A stretch of 64,000 bases of DNA from Raphanus sativus (Eukaryota > Streptophyta > Magnoliopsida > Brassicales > Brassicaceae). The stretch is taken from positions 16,224,800 to 16,288,799 of the forward strand of contig NC_079518.1 of NCBI RefSeq assembly GCF_000801105.2. The letters run 5' to 3'. Position numbers and translations under genes: made by a program. The notes below the pieces were generated by a model that was given only the letters and a program-made list of their open reading frames with translations, did no database searches and had not been told where the DNA came from. Positions 1-12,007 of the stretch are shown in pieces. How positions within the stretch are numbered: the first letter of the stretch is position 1; each line of letters begins with the position of its first letter.

Positions 1-574
1 TGGAGATCGGGTCATCGTCCAGTCCTAGCAGATATTCTTACAAAACCAGTAAGGAAGTCGAAGAAGTTTAAATTTTACCAAAAAGGTTGGACAATGAGGA
101 GCTACGACAAGTAATTCTGGATGGATGGAAATCTCCAGATCTTTCCCCAGATGCAAGTATTGTGGAACATATTACGAGCTGCCGAAAAGCCTTGGGGAAT
201 GGAGAAGACAACACAATTTGAACTCAAAAAAACAGGTTGAGGAACTAAAAGAGAAGGTGGAGGGTCTCTACTCGAATGACGATGCCACGACCAAAGAGAT
301 AGTGGAAGCACTGAAGGAACTTTCAATTGCTCTTCAGGAGAAGAAATGTTCTAGAAGCAAAAAAGCAAAGTATTCTGGCTAAGAGAAGGAGATAGGAACA
401 CGAAATTCTTCCATGCACTGACAAAGCAGAGGAGGGCGAAAAATAAAATCACATAGCTTCTAGATGAAAATGGGATATTGTGGAGGACGAGGAAGGACTA
501 GTAGCCATTGCTAGTAGTTATTTTAGACAAATCTTTGAGTCTTCTAGTCCAGCAGATATAGAGGAGGCGTTTTC

Positions 575-2035
575 TGATGTTAAGAGTTTTGAGGCTCCTA
601 AGTCAAATGATAGTATAGTGGAAGTAAGTTGTCGAACCAGTTCTGAGGGATTTAAAATCAGAGAGAATGCAAGTAATTGCCTAATCTAAGTGCAACCAGT
701 GATTTGATGAATTCTAAACTAATGATTAAAGCTAATGCAAAACAGTAAAATGATACTCTTAAGCTATTGGAAAGAAGAACTCATGGGTATAGGGATTTCA
801 GACCTTGGGTGATCAAGTTTCGAACTAAGGACGACAAATGAATCAATCAAACTATTAACCTTAAGCCTACATACAATTCTAAGCAAGCTCTATGTCTAGA
901 TGAATGCTCATTTGCTAACATGTCTCAAACATCAAATGTCTTTGGTTGAATAACATGCAAGCAATCATTACTAACAAGTCTATTAGCTATCTTAGCATCT
1001 TTAACAACAAATATCTTTGGCAAAGTACACTAAGAGCCTAGGAGAGTTGGCTCAGGCATTTCATCAAACACCTTTTGGGTGGAAAATGCCTAGAGATCAT
1101 CCTTTGAGTGGCCTACTCAAATGATGCATTAAGATCACTCTACTATGCAAGGAACAAGTATGATTTACACCTAACACATCCTAGAACTAACCTAATCACC
1201 CTAAATCTCTCTAACCCATGAATCCAAAAGTGGATTACTCACTAATCTCCATGATTCCTCTTAAACCCATGATGGATTTCAGATGAATCATATAGAGAAA
1301 TAGAAGAGAAACTCACAAGAACACAAGAACAATCAAATCCAAAAGAGAACTTTTCTTGAAAGAATTTTGTGTATTCAATAGATAAAAGATAATCTGCCAA
1401 ATGGTGGCTACATAGTACTTAAATATTAGGTTTTCCAAGTGCAAAAATGTGCACAACAATTGCAAAAAATTCCTTGAAAAATAATAAAATCGTGCAGCAG
1501 ATAACGCGGAGCGACCTCAGAGGGTCACTCCAGGAAGTCGCTCTGGGATTGGGAGCGACCTTGGGGGGTCACTCTGAGAGGTCGCCTCAGCCTCCATTTT
1601 TGTGTCTCCGGGCGATGAGAACGCGAGCGACTTAGGTAGGTCGCTCTGGTTGGGAGCTACCTTAGGGGGTCGCTCCAGAAGGTCACTCTGCGGTTCTCGA
1701 CCAGGATAGATATGTCTCTGTAAATTGATCATAACTCCTCCATTGCATCTTCAAATGACTTGAAACCACTTCCATTAGAAAGCTAACTCAATTTCCTGTG
1801 TCTCCACAAACTATTAGCAACATAAGATTTCTCTAAGGCCTCTATCCATGCTCATCTTTCACCCCTTTTTGATCACATTGCTTCCAAATGTCTCCAAGAA
1901 CTCCATGTGGTGTTCCAATACCTGATAGAGACATATGTATGCCAAATGCAACCTAAACATGTCTAAATCCTAATCTATATGATGCAAATGCTTATGAATG
2001 AATGGTTAAAAACAATGCAAATATGCAAGACATCA
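575..2035. mobile_element. Solo LTR (about 1.46 kb) inserted in the LINE, Gypsy-type by size
   Basis: The insert begins TGATG and ends CATCA, a perfect 5-bp inverted terminus of the LTR type. It is flanked by a 5-bp direct repeat TTTTC (570-574 and 2036-2040). Joining the flanks gives an uninterrupted LINE reading frame (…EEAFSEVSAT…), which confirms the boundaries. No gag or pol lies inside and there is no second LTR, so this is a solo LTR left by LTR-LTR recombination. The length fits Athila/Tat-type Gypsy LTRs, but family assignment is inference. A G/C-richer block with repeated AGCGACC-like motifs sits at about 1503-1695. Confidence 0.88.
1503..1695. repeat. Imperfect AGCGACC/GGTCGCT short repeats inside the solo LTR
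   Basis: GAGCGACC, GGTCACTC, AGTCGCTC and related words recur about eight times in both orientations within 190 bases. This stretch is clearly G/C-richer than the rest of the LTR. The spacing is irregular, so it is a degenerate repeat cluster rather than a satellite. Confidence 0.7.
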
Positions 2036-5000
2036 TTTTCTGAGGTTTCCGCAACAATTATTGGGTCTATAAATGAAGATCTTACAGTTCCAGTCACTGA
2101 ATATGAAGTAAAGTTGGCATTTTTGCGATGCACCCGGAGAAGGCACCAGGGCCAGATGAGATGACAGCTCTTTTTATCAGAAATTTTGGGATATTGTAAA
2201 GGATCATCTAACTCATTTGGTTAATCAATTTCTTTTACTTTGTGAGATGGCAAATGGTCTAAATGATACCGACATCTGTCTTATTCCAAAGACAGATATG
2301 CCTAATGAGATGTCAAAATTTAGACTCATTAGCCTGTGAAATATAAGTTACAAGATAATCTCTAAGGTCCTATACCAGAGATTAAAGAAGGTTCTACCTG
2401 ATATAATTTCAGAAATCCAATCAGCTTTTGTTGCTGGAAAACAGATTTCAGATAATGTTATGATAGTTTAGAAAATGTTCCACGCCCTTCGGACCAAACC
2501 AAGTGGTAGGAACAAAAAAATGGCCATCAAGACAGATATGAGTAAAGCATATGATGGAATGGTCATTCATTGAAGCTGTTATGTGCAAAATGAGATTTTC
2601 TGAAATCTGGATTAACTGGATAATGAGATGCATTACTTCGGTTAAATACAAGGTGCTCATGAATGGGCAACCAAGGGGAAATATTGTTCCGGAGAGAGGT
2701 CTACGACAAGAAGAACCTTTGTCTCCTTTCATATTCATTCTATGCACAGAAGCGCTCGTTAGCCTTCTTAATCATGCAGAGAACCAAGGGAAGATAACTG
2801 GGATGCGCGTTACCCGCGCGTGCCCTTCAGTCTCTCACCTTCTCTTTGGTGATGATATAGCATTTTTTTGTAAGGCGGAGCCCCATGTATGTGAAGAAGT
2901 GATGAAAGTAGTCAGGAAATATGGACAAGCATTAGGCCAATGCATTAATTTCGACAAATCCTCTCTACTCTTTGGTAAGAGGATCAACGTTAATGTCTGA
3001 CAACAGATCAAAGACACTCTTGGGATACAGAATGAAGGTGGCATGGGAACTTATCTAGGAATTCCAGAAGATATTAGCGGTTTCAAATGCAAACTGTTTG
3101 CTTTTCTTAAAGAAAAATTATCCCATAGAGTAAATGGTTGGATGGGGAGATGGTTATCGAAGGGGGGGGGGGGGGAATAAGTGCTGATGAAATCAATTCT
3201 ACTAGCTTTCCCGACATATGTTATGTCAACTTTTCTGCTCTCTTTGGAGATTTGTTAAAAATTAGCAAGTGTGATAGCTCAATTCTGGTGGAGCTCAAAT
3301 CCACCAAAGAGAGGTATTCATTGGGTTAAGTGGAAGAAAGTGTGTCTGCCAAGAGAAGAGGGTGGGATTGGTTTCCGTATGATCCATGAGTTTAACTTGG
3401 ATTTACTAGCAAAACAGCTATGGAGATTAGTTCAATTTCCGAATTCGCTGGTAGCTAGAGTACTGGGTGGAAGATACTACAGACTGAGTTCGCCTTTGCT
3501 GACAATCATTGCAAGCAGTTCTTCTTATGTGTGGACCAGCATCTCAACAGCTAGAAAATTATTATTACTAGGGATCAGACAAAAGATACACTCAGAATAT
3601 GAGGTGAAGGTTTGGGAGGACCCTTGGGTTTCTACAATACTAGCTAGACCAGCTCGGCCCTTTGCCCTAGTTTTACACCCGAATATGAGAGTCAGCAATA
3701 TAATTAACCAAGAATCAAAGGAGTGGGATGTTGGGATTTTAGAGAAATATGTGGCCCCTGAAGATTTACCTCTCATAAAGATTTTGGCCATAAGTTCAAC
3801 CCATCGACGCGATACATTTTGCAAGAATTACACGAAAAATGAGCAATACACCGTCAAATCAAGGTATTCGGTAGCTCGAAACGTATTGAAGTCAGAGGAT
3901 GAAGGAGAGATATTAGAACCAAGTATTACAAAGCTTCAAGCCTTTGCTTGGAAGATAAAATCTCCACACAAAAAATATGTCATTTTATATGGCAATTGAT
4001 TACTGGTCATGTGGCAGTAACAAGGAATCTGACAAGGCGTAACATGAGATGTGATAACTATTGTCCAAGATGTGGAGAACCAGAAGAATCTGTAACTCAT
4101 GCAATCTTTGAATGTACACCAGCTCCACAAGTGTGGGCCTTGTCGACAACGCCAACAAATCCAAATATCTTTCCTTTCTCGAGTATTTATGCAAATATGG
4201 ATTATCTTTTCTAGAGGAAGAACATTATTGTTGAGCCAGAGTTAGATAAGGATCTTTATCCCTGGATAATCTGGTATATTTGGAAGGCCATGAATGATAA
4301 ACTGTTTAGAGGAATCGATAGGGAACCTTTAGAGTTAGTTTGATATGCAGAAAGTGAATGTCAAACCTAGTTCAATGCGAACGACATGGTGCCAGGAATC
4401 CCACAAGCCTATGGTCCTGATGAATCTCAAGCCTTAAGCTTGGATAATATGTCCTTATTGAATGGCTCATGGACCTCAACAGCACAGTTCAGCGGGTGTG
4501 AATGGGCTTGGATCGATGGTATGGGAAATGCTCAACTGATGGGGACAAGGAACTATATTCGAAGAGAATCTGCACTACATTCAGAAGTTCAAGCACTAAG
4601 ATGAGCAATGGAGAGTATACTGCAATAGTCGACATGTCAGAAGTTTGGAACGGACTGCAAAGATTTGATCAATATGATTGAAAAACCCAAGGACTGGCCG
4701 AGCTTTGCGACAGAACTGGAAATGATAACTCTACAGATATACTTCCAGGAATTCAAGATTATTCACATTCCACGGGTGCGAAATCATACTTCAGACTTTT
4801 TAGCTAGGAGTGCGAGATCTTTCCATAAAAACTTCATTTTATTGGGTTTTCTATTCCAGTCTGGGTTTCGGTATGGTTACCCAAACCACCTCAAGTTTGA
4901 GTAATAGAATAGCTTTTTGATGGAAAAAAAACTCTAAAAATCTTTTACAAAAACAACTAAAAAAATATATATATATGTTTTGGTAACATAGTAAACAAAT

Positions 5001-5058
5001 GGCTAAAATACATATAACTAATTGCCACTTTACTCTTCTGACATGTTTGCCATATATA

Positions 5059-5242
5059 CAGTGAAACCTCTATAAATTAATAATGTTGGGACTATACCAA
5101 AACTATATTTTTTTATTAATTTATAGAGATTATTAATTTAACGAGATACTAATTGAACCAGAAACTCAATTTGGGACTTTGAAATTATATTAATTTATAG
5201 AGATATTAATCTATCGAATATTAATTTAAAGAGGTTATACTG
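5059..5242. mobile_element. Emigrant-type MITE (pogo-like)
   Basis: The 184-bp element has terminal inverted repeats CAGTGAAACCTCTATAAATT and, on the other strand at the right end, CAGTATAACCTCTTTAAATT. It is flanked by the dinucleotide TA on both sides (5057-5058 and 5243-5244). These termini match, from memory, the Arabidopsis Emigrant family (CAGTAAAACCTCTATAAATT), which duplicates TA and is mobilised by pogo-like transposases. It has no coding capacity. Confidence 0.85.
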
Positions 5243-5509
5243 TAGTTTGTTGTTTTTTATTTTTTTAAGATCTCTTCACCCATCTAATCTTAAACACCTT
5301 TAATTATCGTAATACCAAATATTCAGTTTTATAATCAATCGATCTCTAAACATAAAATGTTTTGAAATTTTTTTAAATTTTTCCTTTACAAATTTAGTAT
5401 TATATTAAATAAATTGAGTTTATAATTTATACTATATCATACATTTATATGGTATAACTCAGTTACTTTTTCAAATATTACAAAAAAGACTAACAAATAC
5501 TATTCTAAA

Positions 5510-5536
5510 CTAGGTGATATCCGCACCCTGCGCGGA
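5510..5536 (-). mobile_element. Helitron 3' terminus (minus orientation), rest of element unresolved
   Basis: Read on the minus strand this is a hairpin CCGCGCAGGGTGCGG followed by a short AT spacer and CTAG, preceded on the plus strand by A: the canonical Helitron 3' end. The element would extend rightwards, but the Helitron at 5645-8316 lies inside that path and I cannot find an unambiguous matching 5' terminus. The terminus at 9852 is one possibility. Confidence 0.6.
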
Positions 5537-5644
5537 GTGAATGACTTAAACATCAGATTTAATCTATATATATTAGAAAGTTAAAAGTTATAGTCACAAG
5601 TATTAGATACAATGATATATAACTGACGAAATTGTACAGATATA

Positions 5645-7544
5645 TCTTTATATATAAAAGAAGCTTTTCATCTCTTCTGGGGTGTCCACGTCGACGTCCA
5701 TGTCAGAAACACCCACCTTCAGAGCGTGCCACGCGTCCCATTAAATGAAACTCCGCGTACTGAGCTTTTTTTTTGTCGTCATTACAGATGGGCTTCACGC
5801 TGTGTCTCTGCGGCGGCCCAGATACCATATGGGCGTCTTCGTGTCCTCCGTCCCTCTCTTAGATCGGCCGACGACGATTCAGTCTGTAACGGTTGCAGTT
5901 CTTCTCCCCTGCTTTAGAAATATGGCAACGTTACGAAACTCACCGCAATCAATCGTCATTAACCTTCTAATTGACTTCATCTCCCCCACTCCTTCCACGT
6001 TTTCACATTCAATGCATCCTCTCCTTTCTTCCCGTCTGTGAGCCTGTAGCTATAAATATGTAAGTTTATTTCCCTAAAGTTCATTCTTTCATTCTTCTCG
6101 ATTCCTAATTCGGATCTGTTCTTAAAGAGTGAGTTAAATAGTTCATGAGCGAAGAACATGTCTGTGTCCTCTGTTTTGATTTTTTTTATCATGAAAAAGT
6201 ATAAACTTTATTACTTGGATTGTTGTTGTTTGATTTTATAATAATTTTATTTGCTTTGTGACCTCATGGTAGTTACACAATTACAGGTATTTAATCTGAG
6301 TGAAGTGAAACCCTGTAAATTTGTACGGTACGGTTTGGTGTGTGAAGAAGTTCGCAGCAGAAGAAGATGAATGGGGAGGAGAATGAAGAGAACTGTTGAA
6401 GAACTGTTTGATTTATTGGAATGATAGTGCTTTTTTTTTCTTTTTCTTAAATCATATGGTTCTTCGTTTTAAGAATAAGTATCTATGTGGGTTTAACTCT
6501 TTCTCTGATTCTCAAGAAAGCAAACCATTGCATGTCAAAGTAATATTTTGTTATACCAATTGTTTATATTACCATACCAAGTGTCTTTCAATTCTTTCAG
6601 GCTATGGCTTTGATCAGACTTATGTCATAGAAGATGAAAAGCCAGCAATACTGGCAATGAAAATACACCGAGGTTAACCTCAAAAGAGCATGGCGTTCTG
6701 CCGGGTTTTGGAGCTGCTTCGAATTCCTGCAGATGACTTTTTTTTTCATCTGAATCGGCCAGCAAAACAAGTACATTGACACCAACAATGCTTTTTTCCA
6801 TAAAATTCCAAGAGTATTATTGTCATTTATAACATATAGGTATGACATTACAGACATCTCTATGATCCTTTCCAGACGTTATAGATTCTTCAATTTTCCA
6901 CTGGTAGCTAAGTTTGTCTTATGCTTTAATTTCTGTTTTATCTGCTGTTAAGTTAGATCTGCATTGATTAGCTTGCTCTATGAATACCTATTAGGAAGCT
7001 GTATACCAATGTATTAGTAGTACTCTGTTCTATACAAGACGTCACAGACATCTCTATGAGCCATTCCAGAAACTGTAGCTGAGTTGTCTTATGCTTTTAG
7101 CTTATGTTTCTGAGTCTTAGGATAAAGTTATTGACTCCCAAGTTCTTCTGCACGCCTGCTTTGGTTCTTTGGTTTATTAATATCGTAATATATCGTTTTG
7201 TTGATGAAGTTTTCTTGATATTCACATCTGGGTCCTCCAAATTCAATCTTTTTGCCTCTCCAGAACAACTGCTCAATCAGAATCTCTTGGTTTGATCTTA
7301 GACCAGTGTTCTCTCCATTTTTTACTAAAACCACTGGGAAGGGTCCAATGCTATCTCTATGATTCCTTCGAGCCCCATCAATGACAGAAGATATCTTAGT
7401 TCTTTAAAATTTTATTTCTCTACTCAAACACAGATTTATTTGTGTAATTTTTTTTTGAAAAACTTGGATTTTCTTGAATTAAATTTAGTATTTTATATTT
7501 GAACTTTATATTTTTATATTATGTAATACTGAAATAAAATAAAA

Positions 7545-7582
<38 letters not shown>

Positions 7583-8316
7583 TTATTTTTTGCTAATTTT
7601 ATATTCTCTAAAAATAGAGAATAATGAAGGTTACTGTCATTTTAATTCAAACCAAAAATATTTATGTAAATAACAATATGATCTAAATTTTTTTTCATTA
7701 TTTGTTTTTTTTTTTTGAAACACATTTATTTGTTTGTTTATGATATCGTTTTTAATCTATAATAATTTTAAATACTTCATAAAATTAATATAATTCATAT
7801 AAAATAGTTCATATAATTAACCATAACACATATATTTCAGTTCTAGATAATTTATGAGTTATTTACTTTACTTGTATTTGCTGGATTATGATTACTCTAC
7901 ACCTCTGTTTTGAATTATAGGTATCATAGACTCCAATTTTACGTAGCTAAAAAAACAAATCTCCAACGTCCTTCATAATACAGTAAGATATAGGTATGCC
8001 ATACTACCTTAGTAATACAAAATTAAGATTAATATTTTAGTGTGAAACATATGGAGGGACTACTGAGCACGGCAATAAGATACCATTCAAACCATAATAC
8101 ATTTATTTACGCTACCCAGCTCATGGGATATTGCGTAAGGGTACGTATGATATAAAATCATAGTGCAACCAAAACAACTTCGCATACATCCATCACTCTA
8201 ACGATTGTGAAAATATGGAACATTAGTCGATCATTGCTTAATGGTCAGTCAGTCACAGAGTCTTATATAATAAAATAATTTCATAATTCATGGCCCTTCG
8301 GGCGGACAGATTCTAG
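5645..8316 (+). mobile_element. Non-autonomous Helitron, 2.67 kb
   Basis: The 5' end reads TCTTTATATATAAAAGAAGC after an A (host A at 5644). The 3' end carries the hairpin GCCCTTCGGGC at 8293-8303, then ten bases and CTAG (8313-8316) before host T at 8317. This is the TC…hairpin…CTRR^T structure of Helitrons inserted between A and T. No Rep/helicase frame is present, so it is non-autonomous. It contains a less AT-rich promoter-like block (5690-6060, with CTATAAATATG near 6049), possible exon-like pieces around 6590-6680, and a duplicated segment near 6850 and 7040. A long AT dinucleotide run is at 7547-7578. Captured-gene origin of these blocks is an inference; I do not recognise the source gene. 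Confidence 0.78.
6850..7110. repeat. Local direct duplication inside the Helitron
   Basis: A block containing ACAGACATCTCTATGA, then a TTCCAGA word and TTGTCTTATGCTTT, occurs near 6852 and again near 7043, offset about 190 bp. A weaker third trace (CTATCTCTATGATTCCTTC) is near 7350. It looks like an ancient tandem duplication within the element. Confidence 0.6.
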
Positions 8317-9647
8317 TATATATATATTGTAAGCTTATTTGTTTCTTTTGAAAAATCTTGTGTAATTGGTTAGGTGTAAATAAAATATATTTTATGGATA
8401 TATTTTGATCAAAAGAAAAAAGTATATAAGAGTATGGAAAGACTTATACAAATTTGTTATTAATTTAAGATAAAACAAAATATAAGCAATAGAATTATTG
8501 TTTTCGTAATAAAAATTATGATTATAATATTAAAGAAACATAGGTAATAAAAAATAAAATACGAAAGAAACAAATTATACGGAAACAAAAAAAAAACTGA
8601 TAAAACCACAAATGAAGTGAAAAGTGTCTTTAAAACTTATGATTTACAATCCTATAAAAATAAATAAAAAAGAATCAGTTTTCCAAACTAACACACACTT
8701 ACATACCAAATTCAGTAAACGAATGATATACATTTTTCTAAAAGCATCGATTTCTGGAATATCATTGGATTCAATATAAATTTGGAAAATTCATCAATGT
8801 TAGTCACCACATGCATCCTCATTTCTGGAACATCATTGGGTTCATCACAGCTTCCTTTGTTATAATATTGAAAAAATATGGCAAATGTGACTATATATAC
8901 AATTCATAATTAGTGACAATCACACGTATTTTCTAAATTTGACTCTATATATCGTTAAGTTTCTATATTTTTGTATGAGTCGACGTCTACTTTAAATTTC
9001 TAATACCATAAAAAGCGTATTTAAATTTCTAATTTGTGATAAATTGAGAAAAATACAATTAAAAACCACCAGCAATATGTGATTGACAGAAGATTGAAGA
9101 TCTTTTATTTAAAATAAACGATTCAAAGGTATAATTATTAAACTTATAAATGACATAACTAATGTTGAAAGATTACGAAAATCATGTGGGTTGTCACGCA
9201 AGTAAATCGTGATTGAGGATTCGTTTTTGATCTCTAGCAACATACATCAAGTGAATAAATGCCCAACATACAAAATATTTTTTCTCATATAATTTAAATC
9301 AACTTCTTATAATTATGAAAACTCATAGTATTCTACTGTGACCCTGCCACGTTAAGTTCTTAGTATATGAAAAATAATTATATGAAAAATATTACATGGA
9401 AAAATATAAATTATATGAAAAATATCCCATGTATGTGTATTATGTAGTCATCACCATATTACGTACAGGTCTCACGTAATATATCGAATGCTACATTATT
9501 AAAAATACATGAAAATATTACATGGAAAATAATGATGCTGGATCATTTGATGATATCAAGCCATTAGATTTGATAATGATTTTACATTATGATTTTAAGT
9601 TAAAACATGTCAACATGACATTCATGTCTTGTGTTTTAAATATGTAA
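8317..9647. other. AT-rich intergenic DNA, no gene recognised
   Basis: I see no convincing coding gene. A short block near 8745-8860 has a locally codon-like composition on the minus strand (for example NDVPEMRMHVVTNI), suggesting a decayed protein fragment of unknown origin. The rest is low-complexity AT-rich DNA. Confidence 0.4.
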
Positions 9648-9852
9648 CAGACTTTGATCCGTGTGACCGCACGGATATTAAATTTCCTTTTTAGTTATTT
9701 TTAAGTTATGGATGGAATAGATCTTTAGGACATGTAATTAAAGACAAAGGAAACTAAAAATATATTCATTAATTGTCAGTGGCATAAAAGTGTAAATAAA
9801 TTGAAAAACTAAGGGGTAATTCCTAAGTGTACTTCTATTTTAATAATATAGA
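9648..9852 (-). mobile_element. Short Helitron remnant, minus orientation
   Basis: The right end (ACTTCTATTTTAATAATATAGA in two parts, ending at 9852) is the reverse complement of a Helitron 5' terminus starting TCTATATTATTAAAATAG. The left end has the hairpin GATCCGTGTGACCGCACGGAT (about 9656-9676) next to a decayed CTRR (CAGAC). At about 205 bp it is a deletion derivative. It abuts the next Helitron with no spacer. Confidence 0.6.
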
Positions 9853-11271
9853 CTAGTTTTTGATCCGTGCGTCCGCACGGGTGTTTGTTCTTCATAATTA
9901 TATTTTATTCATTTTAAATGATTTACATAAATATAATTGTTTAAATATAATTGTTTGTGTTCTCGTTATAGATTCATAGTTAATGAGTTTTGACATATTT
10001 GTCTACTGTTCAATATGTTTAGGATCCATTTATAGATCATGAAATTGTGTTTTTCTTTTATTATGTTTTTGTTCATTTTACTCGGTAAAATAAACATTAA
10101 AATCTAAAATATTAAAATTTAGGTATACTTGTAGGCTTTATGAAATTAAACTATTCATATTGAATATATATTTTAAATTTACAATTTTTTTTAAAAAAAA
10201 TAGATTATTTAGACAGAAACATAAAAAATAAGGAATTCAAGTGACGAAAAAACATTCAAAAATAAGTATATTTTATTTAGAAAACCTGAAACTTTTATAC
10301 TTATGTATATTTGATTTACTTAATATAACAACTGAACATATTATTTACAATTTTCTGTTTTAAATTGGTAACCAATTTTTATATATATAAAATTTATTCA
10401 ATAGTGTTTTTTTGTTTATTATTATTTACCTTATTAATAATAAATAAAAATATTTACAAAATTGGTTACCAATTTAAGACAGGGACATCAAAGTAAACCA
10501 AACAGAACCATTTTACTTAAAAAAAAGTAAAAACTAAACATAAATATAAAACCTAGTCTACGCCGTCTCTGTCTTTTCTCCTTCTCTGCCTCTCTTCTTC
10601 TTGTTCAGCTCCACCTCCATCACCACCCCTAGCTTTCTTTCACATCTCAAAACCACAGTTTTTTCAGATCCGGCGATGGTGGAAAAGACAGGCCATGTCG
10701 CAAGACGTAGTTGACTTCCTTTCTCTACAGAAGAATCGAAACACAAAAAACAATTAGAAAATAAAAGTTCTCCACCTAGATTAATAAGCGAAGCTTTAGG
10801 AGTCTTAAGCATGGAACCTTTCACAATAATTGTAATCTTGTTAGCTCTGTAATTCACCTAGAAACAAAAAAAAATCAATCACTCGATGAGTCAATCCTTC
10901 ATTAATGAAATTAAGTTATACTATGAGAACGTATTTTATAAAGTACATCGCTCACATCGTTTTTCCTTCGTTTTGGCAATGGCATGAGCTGTAACTCTTT
11001 TTCTGAGTGTTAATTCAATGTTAACCTAAAGCCAAGTGTATACACCGTCAAGAAAGATGCGCAACGGATTGGGAGTGATCAAGGTGGAGTAGATGAATAA
11101 AGTACCTACCATAAATGGTTCCTAAATTAAGGTACAAATCTATGGTCGAGTGATATAATGGTTAGTTATAAATACAAAACGACTGTGTTTTATGGTAGTA
11201 GCATATGATAGTAATTATTGAGAAAAACTTAGGGTCAAATTTTATTTGTACTCCTGTTTTAATAGATTAGA
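9853..11271 (-). mobile_element. Non-autonomous Helitron, 1.42 kb, minus orientation
   Basis: The left end (the 3' end on the minus strand) is CTAG at 9853 followed by the hairpin CCGTGCGTCCGCACGG. The right end is the reverse complement of TCTAATCTATTAAAACAGGA, a typical Helitron 5' terminus, ending at 11271 before host T. Inside are a CT-rich, less AT-rich block (10558-10700) that could be captured 5'-untranslated sequence and a nearly perfect inverted repeat around 10358-10382 and 10457-10481. No helicase is encoded. Confidence 0.75.
10358..10481. repeat. Inverted repeat with AT-rich loop
   Basis: TTTAAATTGGTAACCAATTT near 10361 and AAATTGGTTACCAATTTAAG near 10457 are inverted copies of each other, and each is itself nearly palindromic around GGTAACC/GGTTACC. 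They enclose about 75 bases of AT-rich DNA. It may be a small foldback element or a secondary-structure site. Confidence 0.55.
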
Positions 11272-11740
11272 TGAAACCATATGATAGACGTACTCAAATC
11301 TCAGTGATTCATCGATGAGTAAATCAAATGCATCATGATTAATAATCTGTGTAATAGTACATGTAAAATAATAAGGACAAAACATTAATCGTAGACATTG
11401 TATTTTTGGTTAATCAATAAAAAATAAGTTATAATGTAATGACCAATGGCAATTAGTATAATTAGTTTAGTTAACTAAGGGTTTTTGAATATAGATTTTG
11501 AGAGAGCACGTAGGAAATTGAACTAATGTAAATCACACATAGACTAAAAACTAATTATTTTTAATGCTCCTAAAATAATATATAGAGAATGGTTACAAGA
11601 ATAGAATATTATGTCTTTATTCTTCTCCACCTCCAGTAGTTTCTTCTCCTCATTAACGCCTGTAAGAAACTAAAAACTCTCAGCTCCTCCATAAGTCGTA
11701 TCTTCTCCTCTGCTTTCTAATTCTTATTATTCACTCTAAG

Positions 11741-11999
11741 CAGTGCCGTCTCAAAAAATTTTGAGGCTTAAAGCATGTCAAAAATAATGTGGTCTTTATA
11801 GCTGCACTTAAAGTTGCCAAAACAATTATCTAAAAAAAGAGTTTAAGCGTTGCTAAAATAAGACGAACGAAGAACACTAACTTCTCATGTGTGGCCATTT
11901 GAACTACAATTAGTTCTAAACATGTAGCCTATATGTTTTATTTTTCTATATGTGGCCTGAAGCCATTGCTTTGCCTGCTTTAATGCAGGCACGGGCCTG
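11741..11999. mobile_element. Small hAT-like MITE, 259 bp
   Basis: The element begins CAGTGCCGTCTC and ends GCACGGGCCTG (reverse complement CAGGCCCGTGC), so both ends start with CAG and a GCC core as in hAT elements. The flanks are an 8-bp direct repeat with one mismatch: ACTCTAAG (11733-11740) and ACTCCAAG (12000-12007). It has no coding capacity. Confidence 0.68.
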
Positions 12000-12007
12000 A
12001 CTCCAAG

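Larger units (their letters stand above)
1..4915 (+). mobile_element. Degenerate LINE (L1-type non-LTR retrotransposon), 5' end outside window
   Basis: This is a relic of a plant LINE polyprotein read on the plus strand. In order it shows the last stretch of the endonuclease domain (HRPVLADI near base 20), a linker with YWLREGDRNTKFFHAL-like residues near 380-420, the reverse transcriptase (2045-3400, with the FGDDIAFF catalytic box near 2847), the RT zinc-binding motif (CPRCGEPEESVTHAIFEC near 4061-4114) and a decayed RNase H (about 4440-4900). The tail ends in an A-rich stretch near 4925. The frame is broken many times, so it is dead. A solo LTR (575-2035) interrupts it; removing that LTR restores a continuous frame across the junction. 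A 14-G run at 3162-3175 lies in the RT region. The domain order is what is known for this family; the truncation at base 1 is only the window edge. Confidence 0.93.

Noticed and set aside
1503..1695. Direct/inverted heptamer cluster as a CRISPR-like array
   Set aside because: Units are irregular, in both orientations, and lie in a plant LTR; CRISPR arrays do not occur in plant nuclear DNA.
10558..10857. Minus-strand open frame of about 99 residues in a Helitron
   Set aside because: No recognisable domain, CT-rich leader-like composition, and embedded in a non-coding Helitron.
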